Positions 42,874 to 51,477 of a stretch of 64,000 bases of DNA are shown piece after piece (within the stretch, counting starts at the first letter, position 1; every line of letters starts with the position of its first letter). The notes under the pieces are model-generated. The model had not been told where the DNA came from. It was given only the letters and a program-made list of their open reading frames with translations, and ran no database searches. Position numbers and translations under genes: made by a program. This DNA is from Melioribacteraceae bacterium. GTDB lineage: Bacteria; Bacteroidota; Ignavibacteria; Ignavibacteriales; Melioribacteraceae. The stretch is taken from assembly GCA_022181065.1 (NCBI GenBank), contig BQMY01000074.1, positions 186,001 to 250,000 on the forward strand, in the 5' to 3' direction.

Positions 42874-45279
42874 CTATTTTAGAAGAATAATTTTCCTTAT
42901 GAGAGAATTGCGATTATTTTTCGTATCCGTCATCACGAGTCGAACAATGTAAATCCCGGATGTATTCCCAAGAGAATTGTATTTATAATAATGGATGCCT
43001 CTTTCCATCTCGCCCAGATTTTCCTGATATATATTTTCGCCTAAAACATTGTAAACCGCAACCTCAACATCAGCGTTTTCAGGAAGTGTATATTTGAATG
43101 TAGTTGTGCCATTAAACGGATTCGGGAAATTTTGAGCAAGGGCAAAAACCAATGGTGGATCGCTGCTAATAGATGTTGGACCCGCGTAGGTTAATTTCCG
43201 AACCTCACTATAAATACTTTCACTTGCAAAATTTACTGCTTTCAATCTCCAATGGAAATCACCGGAAAAACTAAAGGAACTATACTCAAGTGTATCTGAA
43301 AATACTTGCAGGATTTCCGGATTTTCAAACTGGTCTGATTCTGAAATCTCAAATTGGTAGTACATGTTGTACGGGATACTTTTTTCCCAACTGAAAACAA
43401 CACTTGAATCAACAATCACCGCATTGTTTTGAGGATATAATGATTCCGGTGCTGAAGGAGATGCGTTAAACGCAAGTGGTGATTGAGTAACGTACAATTC
43501 TCCATAAGGATTTGCGGCATATAAATAGTTCTCGGAATCAAAATAACATAACTCTACTCCCTCAGGAATTTGGGAACCGATGTCCTGCCAAATATCATCC
43601 TCTCCAAGCAACCATAGTGTGGTACCGTTTATGACAGCTAACTGATTATCACCACTAAATTGAATATCCTTTATTTCGGTAAAACTTTCGTTAAGTGGAT
43701 GCCAATGATTTATTGAGAGATTATTATACAACAATCCCTCGCTATTAGCTGCAAGAATATTCTCGAAGTTATCAACACAGAGCTTAACAATTAAGGAATC
43801 TGAAAGTCCATCATTTAGCTTTGAAAAATGTTGTGTGCTTGCCGGATAATGGAATACACCAAAATCATTACCATACCCGTCTGAAAAAGTAGTGAATACT
43901 CTTTCTCCTTTTGATATAACCATATCGGATCCAATATTTCTCGGCGCACCTGTATAGTACGGTCCAGCTTTCCATGTTGAGCCAAAATTATCAGTGTACC
44001 AGTAGCCGTCAATCCAATTGGAGGCAAACGGTTCATACCGGCATATCGAGACCCTATTGTTCCTTGCAGCTATAACCATACCGTAAGCGAATCCATCAAA
44101 AAAACCCCTTCCGCTCCAGGTTTCACCTCTATCACTGGAAAAATAATAAATCCTGCCGCAGCCTTGCGCAAACATCATGGAATCCTTCAATATAAAACTT
44201 CCTGAACCGGCGCAGAATATTTCCGGATCAAGCTGTGACCACTCCCTGGTTTGAAAATTTTGCTTGAAAAACCCTTTTGATGTGTTATAAAATATATCAC
44301 CGTCATTATTAAGCAATATCTTTCCCGGTGAAGCTTCCATGATCCCTTTACCGGATATATTTGCAGAGTTCACATCCAACTCATACAATATTTGTGAAGT
44401 ACCACATAATATTTTATCAGATACAAATTCTACACATTTTGTAGAGATCCCCTCGAGAGCGGTATTGTATAGCTGCCAGGCCCAAGTAGCTTCATTAAAA
44501 TAATAGAGTCCCAGTTTAGTTGTCATGTAAAGAACTGATTCGAAAGAATAAAATTTTACACGCCCCAGGTTTTCCACATCGACACCATTATTCAGGGGCT
44601 GCCACTCTTCTCCTCCATCCGTTGAATAGTAAAAGGAATTAAAGGATTGAACCAATAAAGTATCAGCCGATTTAGCAAAAATAGTATATAGATAGGTATC
44701 ATGAAAACGGGCACTATCAATCTCGGACCACGTCTCGCCCAGATCGTCCGAGTGATAAAAGCCATAGTATCCTGAAATAAAAAGCTCGTCTCCAGCAGAA
44801 TCTATGCTTTCTACAAAAATGTGAGCGGGTGGGTCTAAAATATTTACATACACCCAACTTAAACCATTATCTGTGGAACGTAAAAGATGGCTACCATACG
44901 CTTTAAAGATATCACCTGATGACAGTAAAGTTACATGGGATCCTCCCTCATCTGAAATGTAATTCCACGAAAGCCCGTTATCTGTGCTTGAATAAAGCGC
45001 ACCCATTAAATTTAGTAAAATTTCACCATCATGAGTTTTAAGAATATACCGGGTTCCATTATTTCCAGAAGAATTTGTTCCGTAAATAACGGGAGTCCAT
45101 GTTTGCCCCGAGTTTTCAGATCGGAAGAGAGAACCCCTTTTTGTCCCCGCTAAAATGATACTATCGTTGATGGATAAAATTTCAACTACTTCCGCACGGG
45201 ATGGAGGATTTAATTTTTCCCATACAACTTGTGGAAATATTAATGCATTGAGTAGTAAAAAAAGTAAAACAGATTTCAT
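42874..45279 (-). CDS. Secreted Asp-box beta-propeller protein with T9SS sorting domain, copy 1
   Basis: The 801-aa protein has a signal peptide (about 1-17) followed by some 600 residues of Asp-box repeats (SxDxGxTW): for example SENSGQTWTPV, STDNGLSWNYI, STDGGEEWQPL and SSDRGETWSG. These predict one or two propellers of the sialidase/sortilin or YCF48 type. An FnIII-like domain spans about 610-705. The T9SS domain (FALAQNFPNPFNGTTTFKYT) ends the chain. The protein should be exported to the surface. It is a tandem paralogue of the next gene, with the C-terminal 90 residues nearly identical. Confidence 0.85.
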   Translation of the reverse strand: MKSVLLFLLLNALIFPQVVWEKLNPPSRAEVVEILSINDSIILAGTKRGSLFRSENSGQTWTPVIYGTNSSGNNGTRYILKTHDGEILLNLMGALYSSTDNGLSWNYISDEGGSHVTLLSSGDIFKAYGSHLLRSTDNGLSWVYVNILDPPAHIFVESIDSAGDELFISGYYGFYHSDDLGETWSEIDSARFHDTYLYTIFAKSADTLLVQSFNSFYYSTDGGEEWQPLNNGVDVENLGRVKFYSFESVLYMTTKLGLYYFNEATWAWQLYNTALEGISTKCVEFVSDKILCGTSQILYELDVNSANISGKGIMEASPGKILLNNDGDIFYNTSKGFFKQNFQTREWSQLDPEIFCAGSGSFILKDSMMFAQGCGRIYYFSSDRGETWSGRGFFDGFAYGMVIAARNNRVSICRYEPFASNWIDGYWYTDNFGSTWKAGPYYTGAPRNIGSDMVISKGERVFTTFSDGYGNDFGVFHYPASTQHFSKLNDGLSDSLIVKLCVDNFENILAANSEGLLYNNLSINHWHPLNESFTEIKDIQFSGDNQLAVINGTTLWLLGEDDIWQDIGSQIPEGVELCYFDSENYLYAANPYGELYVTQSPLAFNASPSAPESLYPQNNAVIVDSSVVFSWEKSIPYNMYYQFEISESDQFENPEILQVFSDTLEYSSFSFSGDFHWRLKAVNFASESIYSEVRKLTYAGPTSISSDPPLVFALAQNFPNPFNGTTTFKYTLPENADVEVAVYNVLGENIYQENLGEMERGIHYYKYNSLGNTSGIYIVRLVMTDTKNNRNSLIRKIILLK
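42975..43146 (-). repeat. Direct repeat within the T9SS domain, copy 1
   Basis: This approximately 172-nt stretch encodes most of the sorting domain of the 801-aa protein. It is nearly identical at nucleotide level to 45503-45673, far more similar than the rest of the two genes. Confidence 0.8.
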
Positions 45280-45406
45280 AACATTGCCCTATTTTCTAAT
45301 GCTTGTCTGCAAGATTTTCTTGAAATTGATAACCTGGAAGACACGGTGACAATTTAATTTTCAACTCTGTAAAGTGAAACGGGTAGTTCTATGAAAGATA
45401 TTTAGT

Positions 45407-47815
45407 CTACTTCAATAGAATAATTTTTTTCGTTAATGTTTGTTTTTCCTGTCCTGATATCGTCAACCGGAATATAAAAATACCTGAGCTATTTCCTACC
45501 GAGTTGTATTTATAGTAATGGATGCCTCTTTCCATCTCGCCCAGATTTTCCTGATAAATAATTTCACCTAAAACATTATAAACCGCAACTTCTACACCAG
45601 CGTTTTCAGGAAGTGTATACTTGAATGTGGTTGTGCCATTAAAAGGATTGGGGAAATTCTGCGCAAGGGCAAACTCCAAAGGCATGTGATCATCCACTGT
45701 AGTAGTTTCAAAATACTTAAATTTTCTAACATCACTATATTGGCTTTCCCCGGCAAAATTTTCACCTTTTACACGCCAGTAATATGTAGTGTATTCTTCA
45801 AAAAAATCGAGTTTCATGCTATCACGGAATGTGGTAAACACCATTTTATCCGTGAAATCCTCAGATGTTGATATTTCAAGGGTATTGTTGGTCACATAAC
45901 CCAGATTATTCGTCCATTTAAAGATAATTTCAGGATTAAAAATCTCTTCGTTAACGCTCGGGTAATCAAGAGTAGGTGAGATTGTTGTTTCCTCAACCCT
46001 CAATGGCGTCTCACCGCGATATACCTCACCCCTGTTATTGATAATATTCGGGTAATTTTCTTCATCCAGTTTGATATGAACGATTGGTCCTAAATCTTCG
46101 GTATCGATTTGCTGCCACAGTTTATTGTTGTCGTAGGTGTATAGTTTATTATCGCTCACTACTGCAAGAAGGTTTCCGTTACTTGACTGGATATCAGTAA
46201 CAGCGGTTAACTCCGGATTGATGATTTTCCACGGATCCGCCTCCACACTACCTTCCCATAATCCTTCCGGTGTTCCCGCAAAAATGTTCCGTTTGTTATC
46301 GACACCAAGTTTGATACTGGAAATATCTGTTAAATTTGTATTGAAAACATGTACATTTTTTTCTGCAGGTTTCTGCCAAAATATCCCCATTTTTTCATGA
46401 TGAGCCCAATCAAAAACTGAAATAACAAACGTGTCATCTCCAAGATTTACAATATCATTGAAATCAAACAGTCCAAAATCAGAATACTCTTGTTCTACTC
46501 TGCTCCAGGTTGCACCATTGTTTTCAGAAAAAAAGAATCCATCCACCCATATTTCAGAATATGGATCAAATCTCGACATATAAAACCCGGAGTTGATTGC
46601 TGATGGTATAATTGATGTAACATATCCGTCATTGGTACTTTTTTCAATCCAGCTTGCGCCATTATCTTCAGAGGCGTAAAAGACTTTTGATTTGCTCTGA
46701 GCGATTATAACGGTTTCATTTAGGGAAAAGTCGGTTGCGCCTTCGGGGAAAATTTCCTCTCCGAGTAATTCGGCATTAAAGGTTTCCAGATCATATCTGA
46801 AGAAGCCTTGGTCACTGTTCACAAATAGATATCTATCATTTTTAAGTAACGATTTTCGGGGGAAATAATCTGAGACTCCTTTACCAAGTCTTACCGATCC
46901 TGATTCATCCCCGACAAACAAACCGTAGTTTGTCGTATAGCAAATTTTGTCTTTAACAAAAACGAGTTTCTTGATATTCACATTCTTTACATCTTCGTTT
47001 AGGAGGTTCCAGGCACCTGCTAAATTATCGGAGTAATATATTCCGGTCAATGTTGAAAGATAGGCTCTTGATCCATCGAAAAATGTTAGAATTCTTACAT
47101 ATGTATTCGGTGCGAGTCCAGATTTATTTTCTGTCCAGTTTATACCGTCATCAGTCGAATAAAACACACTTTTGTATGTTGTAAGGAGTAGAGTTGATCC
47201 GCCCAATGATGAGATATCGACAAGGGTAGTGTTTGATAATTCCGGGGTGGGAACTGGGACCCAACTTTGACCCCCGTCTGAAGAATAATTAAGAAACTTA
47301 TCTCCCCATAAAAATAATCTGTCTTCAAACGATTTCAGTCCGGTAATAGTATTATCGAAATGTTTTAGCAATTGCCATGTATTACCCTGATCTGTGGATT
47401 TGTATAACACTTTATCACTAATGGCAAATAAATCAGAATTGACTGACGTAAATCGATCGCAGTATATATCCGAAGGGACATAATTCCACGAATGACCATT
47501 ATCCTCACTCTCGAACAGTCCATTCATATGCACAGAGTTTATGACAGCAAATATTTTACCATCAGGAGTGCGGGTAAAACCTGAAACACCCTTATATGTA
47601 TCGGGTGAATATTTAACCGATTTAACTGTTTTCCAATTTTTACCGGCATCCTCGGAGAGAAAAATTGAGCCTTTTTTTGAACCAGCCAGTAGCGTGGTTT
47701 CATTGACAGCAAAAAGCGCACTGATATTTGATATGAATGGAGATTCAATTTTCACCCAGTTATTCTGTGAAAAAAAAGAAAAAATGAAGAGCAGAAAAAG
47801 AAAAATAGATTTCAT
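45407..47815 (-). CDS. Secreted Asp-box beta-propeller protein with T9SS sorting domain, copy 2
   Basis: The 802-aa protein has a signal peptide (about 1-17, ending FFSQ) and then Asp-box repeats such as SEDAGKNWKTV, SEDNGHSWNYV, STDQGNTWQLL, SSDGGQSWVPV and STDDGINWTEN. An Ig/FnIII-like segment follows at about 605-705, then the T9SS domain. Gene length, domain order and spacing match the neighbouring copy, but the propeller sequence has diverged strongly. Such proteins are cell-surface binding or scaffolding modules; no sialidase catalytic residues (RIP motif) were found. Confidence 0.85.
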   Translation of the reverse strand: MKSIFLFLLFIFSFFSQNNWVKIESPFISNISALFAVNETTLLAGSKKGSIFLSEDAGKNWKTVKSVKYSPDTYKGVSGFTRTPDGKIFAVINSVHMNGLFESEDNGHSWNYVPSDIYCDRFTSVNSDLFAISDKVLYKSTDQGNTWQLLKHFDNTITGLKSFEDRLFLWGDKFLNYSSDGGQSWVPVPTPELSNTTLVDISSLGGSTLLLTTYKSVFYSTDDGINWTENKSGLAPNTYVRILTFFDGSRAYLSTLTGIYYSDNLAGAWNLLNEDVKNVNIKKLVFVKDKICYTTNYGLFVGDESGSVRLGKGVSDYFPRKSLLKNDRYLFVNSDQGFFRYDLETFNAELLGEEIFPEGATDFSLNETVIIAQSKSKVFYASEDNGASWIEKSTNDGYVTSIIPSAINSGFYMSRFDPYSEIWVDGFFFSENNGATWSRVEQEYSDFGLFDFNDIVNLGDDTFVISVFDWAHHEKMGIFWQKPAEKNVHVFNTNLTDISSIKLGVDNKRNIFAGTPEGLWEGSVEADPWKIINPELTAVTDIQSSNGNLLAVVSDNKLYTYDNNKLWQQIDTEDLGPIVHIKLDEENYPNIINNRGEVYRGETPLRVEETTISPTLDYPSVNEEIFNPEIIFKWTNNLGYVTNNTLEISTSEDFTDKMVFTTFRDSMKLDFFEEYTTYYWRVKGENFAGESQYSDVRKFKYFETTTVDDHMPLEFALAQNFPNPFNGTTTFKYTLPENAGVEVAVYNVLGEIIYQENLGEMERGIHYYKYNSVGNSSGIFIFRLTISGQEKQTLTKKIILLK
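45503..45673 (-). repeat. Direct repeat within the T9SS domain, copy 2
   Basis: Partner of the repeat at 42975-43146. The preserved similarity suggests gene conversion or selection on the sorting domain. Confidence 0.8.
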
Positions 47816-47986
47816 AACATCCCCTCTAAAAAACCTGCTATATTATAACGTATTCAAAGGTAAATAGCACTAAAAAAAAGAGGTCGAAATCTTGTCAACT
47901 CACTATTTTGGAAATATTTTTTAATTACAACATTTAAGTGTAACTTTTCCTGCGCAAAAGCATATTATGGTTAAAACAGTTAGTTA

Positions 47987-48466
47987 ATGACAGATTTTCA
48001 AAAAATATATAAGCTCTATTCCGCAGATATTTATCGTTTCGCGTATTATCTGTGTAAGGATGTACATGAAGCGGAGGATATAACCGCTGAAACTTTCGCG
48101 AGAATTATATCGGGTAAGTCCCCCTTAAAATCCGAGACAGTTAAAAGCTATCTTTTTACCATCGCGAGGAACTTATTTCTCGAAGGACTCAGGCGTAAGA
48201 AGCGTGAACAGAATGCTGATCGCAAGAATTCAGTTGACATGGTTGATCCTGAAACCTCACTAAACGAAAAGGATGAACTGAATGCGCTGCAAAGATATCT
48301 CGATATTTTTGCCGAATCAGATAGAACAGCGCTTCTGCTTAGAGCGGAGGGGTTCAGTTATCAGGAAATCGCGCAGACACTTTCTTTATCGCTCGCGTCA
48401 GCAAAGGTAAAAGTACACAGAATGCGACTAAAACTCGCGGAATGGAGAGCTAATCGTGAAAAATAA
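47987..48466 (+). CDS. ECF sigma factor
   Basis: The 159-aa protein has region 2 (YSADIYRFAYYLCKDVHEAE, DITAETFARIISG, SYLFTIARNLFLEGLRRKKR) and region 4 (LLLRAEGFSYQEIAQTLSLS, LASAKVKVHRMRLKLAEW). It is full-length for a group-IV sigma factor. It lies 15 nt upstream of a membrane protein with an anti-sigma-like N-terminus, the usual arrangement for autoregulated extracytoplasmic signalling. No Shine-Dalgarno is visible; the upstream DNA has a TGTAAC-N-CATATT arrangement that could be an ECF-type promoter, but this is only an inference. Confidence 0.9.
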   Translation: MTDFQKIYKLYSADIYRFAYYLCKDVHEAEDITAETFARIISGKSPLKSETVKSYLFTIARNLFLEGLRRKKREQNADRKNSVDMVDPETSLNEKDELNALQRYLDIFAESDRTALLLRAEGFSYQEIAQTLSLSLASAKVKVHRMRLKLAEWRANREK

Positions 48467-48481
48467 TAACAGGTAAAATAA

Positions 48482-49249
48482 ATGGAACAGATTTCAAAAG
48501 AAGTTATAATCGATCTTCTGCCGGTGTACATTTCGGGGGAAGCCAGCAATGACACAAAAAAACTCGTTGAAGAATACGCGAAATCGGATAGCAGCATAGC
48601 AAAAATTATTACTACCGGTGAAATACCTTTCGAACAAATAGCACCCGAAAGAAAAGAGAGTGATGATTTGGAAAAGAAGACTATTCAAAAAATTCAACGA
48701 AATATTAAAAAGAAAATTGGCCTGGTGATTTCCGGGACTGCATTACTTCTTATGATACCATTTATCGCGATGCAATTCGATTCAGGTGTGAATTGGAGTG
48801 TCTTTGATTTTCTGGTGATGGGTACGCTCGTTTCAGTTACTGGTTTTGTGTATGTGTTCATATCGGGACTTTCGGATGACAGGTTGTATCAGATTGCAAC
48901 GGCAATCGCTTTTCTTACCGGCTTTCTTTTGATTTGGGTAAATCTGGCTGTAGGATTTATCGGCTCGGAAAGCAATCCGGTAAACTTGTTGTATCTCGGT
49001 GTACTTGCGACAGGAATAGCAGGCGCAGGTATGGCAAAATTTAAACCTGCCGGGATGTCGCTGGCACTTTTCTCGACCGCATTTGCTCAAATGCTTGTAC
49101 CGGTATTTGCTTTACTTGTTTCACCGGCAGCACTGAATGAACCGCCGGGAATAGCAGGTATAATACTCTTAAGCGGTTTTTTCGCCGGATTGTTTGCCAT
49201 TTCAGGATTATTATACAGGAAATCACTCAGGCAGGATTTGTTGAAGTAG
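48482..49249 (+). CDS. Anti-sigma-like membrane protein
   Basis: The 255-aa protein has an N-terminal cytoplasmic domain (about 1-75, VIIDLLPVYISGEASNDTKK, LVEEYAKSDSS). It resembles the anti-sigma zinc-finger domain in shape (LLPxYxxGE-N-EEH), but the zinc-binding His/Cys residues are absent. Six hydrophobic helices follow from about 78. The likely role is sequestering the sigma factor encoded just upstream. Its last 23 nt overlap the end of the convergent DUF4386 gene. Confidence 0.72.
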   Translation: MEQISKEVIIDLLPVYISGEASNDTKKLVEEYAKSDSSIAKIITTGEIPFEQIAPERKESDDLEKKTIQKIQRNIKKKIGLVISGTALLLMIPFIAMQFDSGVNWSVFDFLVMGTLVSVTGFVYVFISGLSDDRLYQIATAIAFLTGFLLIWVNLAVGFIGSESNPVNLLYLGVLATGIAGAGMAKFKPAGMSLALFSTAFAQMLVPVFALLVSPAALNEPPGIAGIILLSGFFAGLFAISGLLYRKSLRQDLLK

Positions 49250-49916
49250 AATTGATACCCTTGAATATAAACCAGAAACCGATTACAAGTTCGAAGAGTG
49301 CGCCTGATGCAAAAAGTACCGATTCGAGGGTTATCAACTTCTCCGGTAGTAAAATATTTAGAAGCGAAATAAAGATCATGGAAACATAGGTAATTATCCC
49401 CCACACAGATAAAGAAACGGGAATCAGACGAGCGATTAGAAACAGGATAAAAAACAAAACGCCACCCACGCCTACGAAGAAAAGGATAATATCAAGACCG
49501 GCAACACGTAATTCGAATAATACAGTTAATATTTGCTGAAACTCCATCATTGCAGTAAGTTCTTGCCGCTTTATCAAGTATATCGGGAGCAGTCCTCCGA
49601 ACATTGTGACAACAACTCCCAGAATTGCTTCGCCAAATCTGAACAAGAAAGCCAAAGAGGCAATGTTTTTATTTACATCTTTAACAATCCTAAAAAGTGA
49701 GTATGAAAGCAGGATAACCAGAGAATACATCAACAAATCACTTATAATCCCCAGGTTATAGATCAATTGTTGAGCGTTGATGTTAACGATAGTTTCGGAT
49801 GTATTGTCTGAAACGATTAGCCGGGTATCAACCAACACAACTTTCACCATCCCGAGGAGAATAATTATGATGTAGGTAAACCCTGCAGTTTTAACGCTAT
49901 TTTTATTTTGTACCAT
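49227..49916 (-). CDS. DUF4386-family membrane protein
   Basis: The 229-aa protein has six or more hydrophobic helices. Its opening KTAGFTYIIIILLGMVKVVL, the loop LIVSDNTSETIVNI, SLFRIVKDVNKNIASLAFLF and the last helices LIARLIPVSLSVWGIIT match DUF4386, an integral-membrane family of unknown function. It overlaps the anti-sigma-like gene tail to tail by 23 nt. Upstream there is a perfect 22-nt palindrome in a 32-nt gap, which could be its operator. Confidence 0.8.
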   Translation of the reverse strand: MVQNKNSVKTAGFTYIIIILLGMVKVVLVDTRLIVSDNTSETIVNINAQQLIYNLGIISDLLMYSLVILLSYSLFRIVKDVNKNIASLAFLFRFGEAILGVVVTMFGGLLPIYLIKRQELTAMMEFQQILTVLFELRVAGLDIILFFVGVGGVLFFILFLIARLIPVSLSVWGIITYVSMIFISLLNILLPEKLITLESVLFASGALFELVIGFWFIFKGINSTSTNPA

Positions 49917-49925
49917 ACCCCTAAG

Positions 49926-49947
49926 ATAGTTATAATTTTATAACTAT
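49926..49947. promoter_or_regulatory. Perfect 10-bp palindrome upstream of the DUF4386 gene
   Basis: ATAGTTATAA and TTATAACTAT flank a 2-nt centre. It occupies most of the 32-nt gap between the zinc-ribbon gene and the DUF4386 gene. It could be a repressor site controlling the latter; it is AT-only with no T-tract, so a terminator is less likely. Confidence 0.45.
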
Positions 49948-49948
49948 A

Positions 49949-50590
49949 TCAGTCTGACTCAAATAAAAAAACTCCTCTGTTTTTTGCCAAACATTCTTTT
50001 CTGATTTGTTCAACTACATCCTGATGAAACTCATCTTCTATACTTTCAAGAATATTATTGCACATTTCAAATTCACCCAAATTACGGTGAAGCTCGGCTT
50101 TTAGTAAAATCAAATCAATGCTCGTTTTGTTTTCAAGGAGTTTGATCAGCCTATGTCTGTTCTGGATGTTGTACTCAATAATATCTTCATTGAGTTTTTG
50201 TTCTTGTCCCCAACGAATAAAGTCGTTGATTTCCCACAATAGTTTTTTTCTGATGAATATCTCTTCATCCCCGGAGGTAAAAAGAGAATCAGCAATAACT
50301 TCCATATAAACAGAAAGATCGGGTTGTTCTGCCTGTGGAACGGATAAGAATTCAGGCGGGCGGGGTTGTCCGATTTCAAATTCGCCGATCGGTTTTTGAT
50401 GCTCAAAACAGTATATTTTTCCACAATATGTACATTTCGTAAGAAGGGGATACTCGGGAAGCATTGGGGCGTAACATCTTCCATCAGAAAAAAAATCAGC
50501 ACCAAATGTATTGCCGCTTAATAAGCTTAGCACATAAACTTTTGTTTTACAATCAGGACACTCATAATAAATATCAGGACCGGGGAGCAT
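49949..50590 (-). CDS. Hypothetical zinc-ribbon protein
   Basis: The 213-aa protein has an N-terminal zinc ribbon with YYECPDCKTKVYVL and LTKCTYCGKIYCFEHQ (about 10-65). A helical C-terminal part follows from about 105 to the end (RKKLLWEINDFIRWGQEQKL, LIKLLENKTSIDLILLKAEL). It was not recognised; a function in protein-protein or nucleic-acid contact is possible. No signal peptide, so cytosolic. It lies between the GDSL-hydrolase gene (40 nt upstream) and the palindrome. Confidence 0.6.
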   Translation of the reverse strand: MLPGPDIYYECPDCKTKVYVLSLLSGNTFGADFFSDGRCYAPMLPEYPLLTKCTYCGKIYCFEHQKPIGEFEIGQPRPPEFLSVPQAEQPDLSVYMEVIADSLFTSGDEEIFIRKKLLWEINDFIRWGQEQKLNEDIIEYNIQNRHRLIKLLENKTSIDLILLKAELHRNLGEFEMCNNILESIEDEFHQDVVEQIRKECLAKNRGVFLFESD

Positions 50591-50630
50591 AAATCTTCCA
50601 TTTAACTAAAAAAAAGGGTACCTTAAAATA

Positions 50631-51365
50631 CTAATCCTCAACAACATATTTTTCGACAATATTCTTCCAAACTAAATAACCTTCTCCATTCAGATGTAAA
50701 CCGTCAAAAGAGTATTTCATATCCAAACTATGCGATGAATCAATAAAATGCTTATGCAAATCGATGTATAGTATTTTATATTTTGCAGCAAGTATTTTTA
50801 ACCTCTCGTTTAGTGTTTGGATTGAATTGTTGTTTCGTTCCGGACGGCTATTAGTTGGAAGAACACTTTGAATATATATTTTAGTTGAAGGTGAAGTCTG
50901 TTTTATCTGCATCACTATTGCCTCATAATTGCGACAAATATTTTCAATACTCGTTCCCAATGCGATATCATTAATTCCGATATTGATAAAAATTTTTTCC
51001 GGTGAAGATTCAGTTACTTCATCCAATCTTTCGAGTAATCCTTCAGTATTATCTCCTCCAATTCCACGATTTTTAACATATGGATTTGAGAAAAGTTCTC
51101 CCCAATTACCACCTTCAGTTATACTGTCACCGAGGAATATGATTTCATTTTCATCATCAGGAGAAACTAAGAACAATGATACCCGTTCTTTCCAGGGTCT
51201 ATAATTTTTATAGTACCAGCTCGTTGAAGCTTTTATTGCTTCTTCATCCGCTAGACCCGTTTTATTAAGCAAATAGTCCAGACCACCTTTTTCACTTATA
51301 ATATATACGAAGAAAAGTAAAATAATTGTATTTGTTGCAAAAAGTACTGATTGAAAAATTTTCAT
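50631..51365 (-). CDS. SGNH/GDSL-type esterase
   Basis: The 244-aa protein has an N-terminal hydrophobic helix (signal anchor) and then the SGNH blocks: block I IIFLGDSITEGGNWGELFS, block II RGIGGDNTEGLLERL, block III INIGINDIALG, and block V DGLHLNGEGYLVW with the Asp-His pair. The enzyme is probably an acyl hydrolase acting on acetylated glycans or lipids outside the cytoplasm. The family is common next to polysaccharide genes. No co-transcribed partner is certain; the zinc-ribbon gene follows by 40 nt. Confidence 0.88.
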   Translation of the reverse strand: MKIFQSVLFATNTIILLFFVYIISEKGGLDYLLNKTGLADEEAIKASTSWYYKNYRPWKERVSLFLVSPDDENEIIFLGDSITEGGNWGELFSNPYVKNRGIGGDNTEGLLERLDEVTESSPEKIFINIGINDIALGTSIENICRNYEAIVMQIKQTSPSTKIYIQSVLPTNSRPERNNNSIQTLNERLKILAAKYKILYIDLHKHFIDSSHSLDMKYSFDGLHLNGEGYLVWKNIVEKYVVED

Positions 51366-51477
51366 GGAATGATCGTCATTAAGAGTTCAACAATAGATGG
51401 AATAATAATTTTAGTTTTCTTTGTACCCTCAATATTGAGGAACAGCTTAAAGTTCCTTCAACTATTTTAGTTTAGAA

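Noticed and set aside
42874-47815. Sialidase activity of the Asp-box proteins
   Set aside because: The Asp-box repeats are structural; the RIP motif and catalytic Arg triad were not seen.
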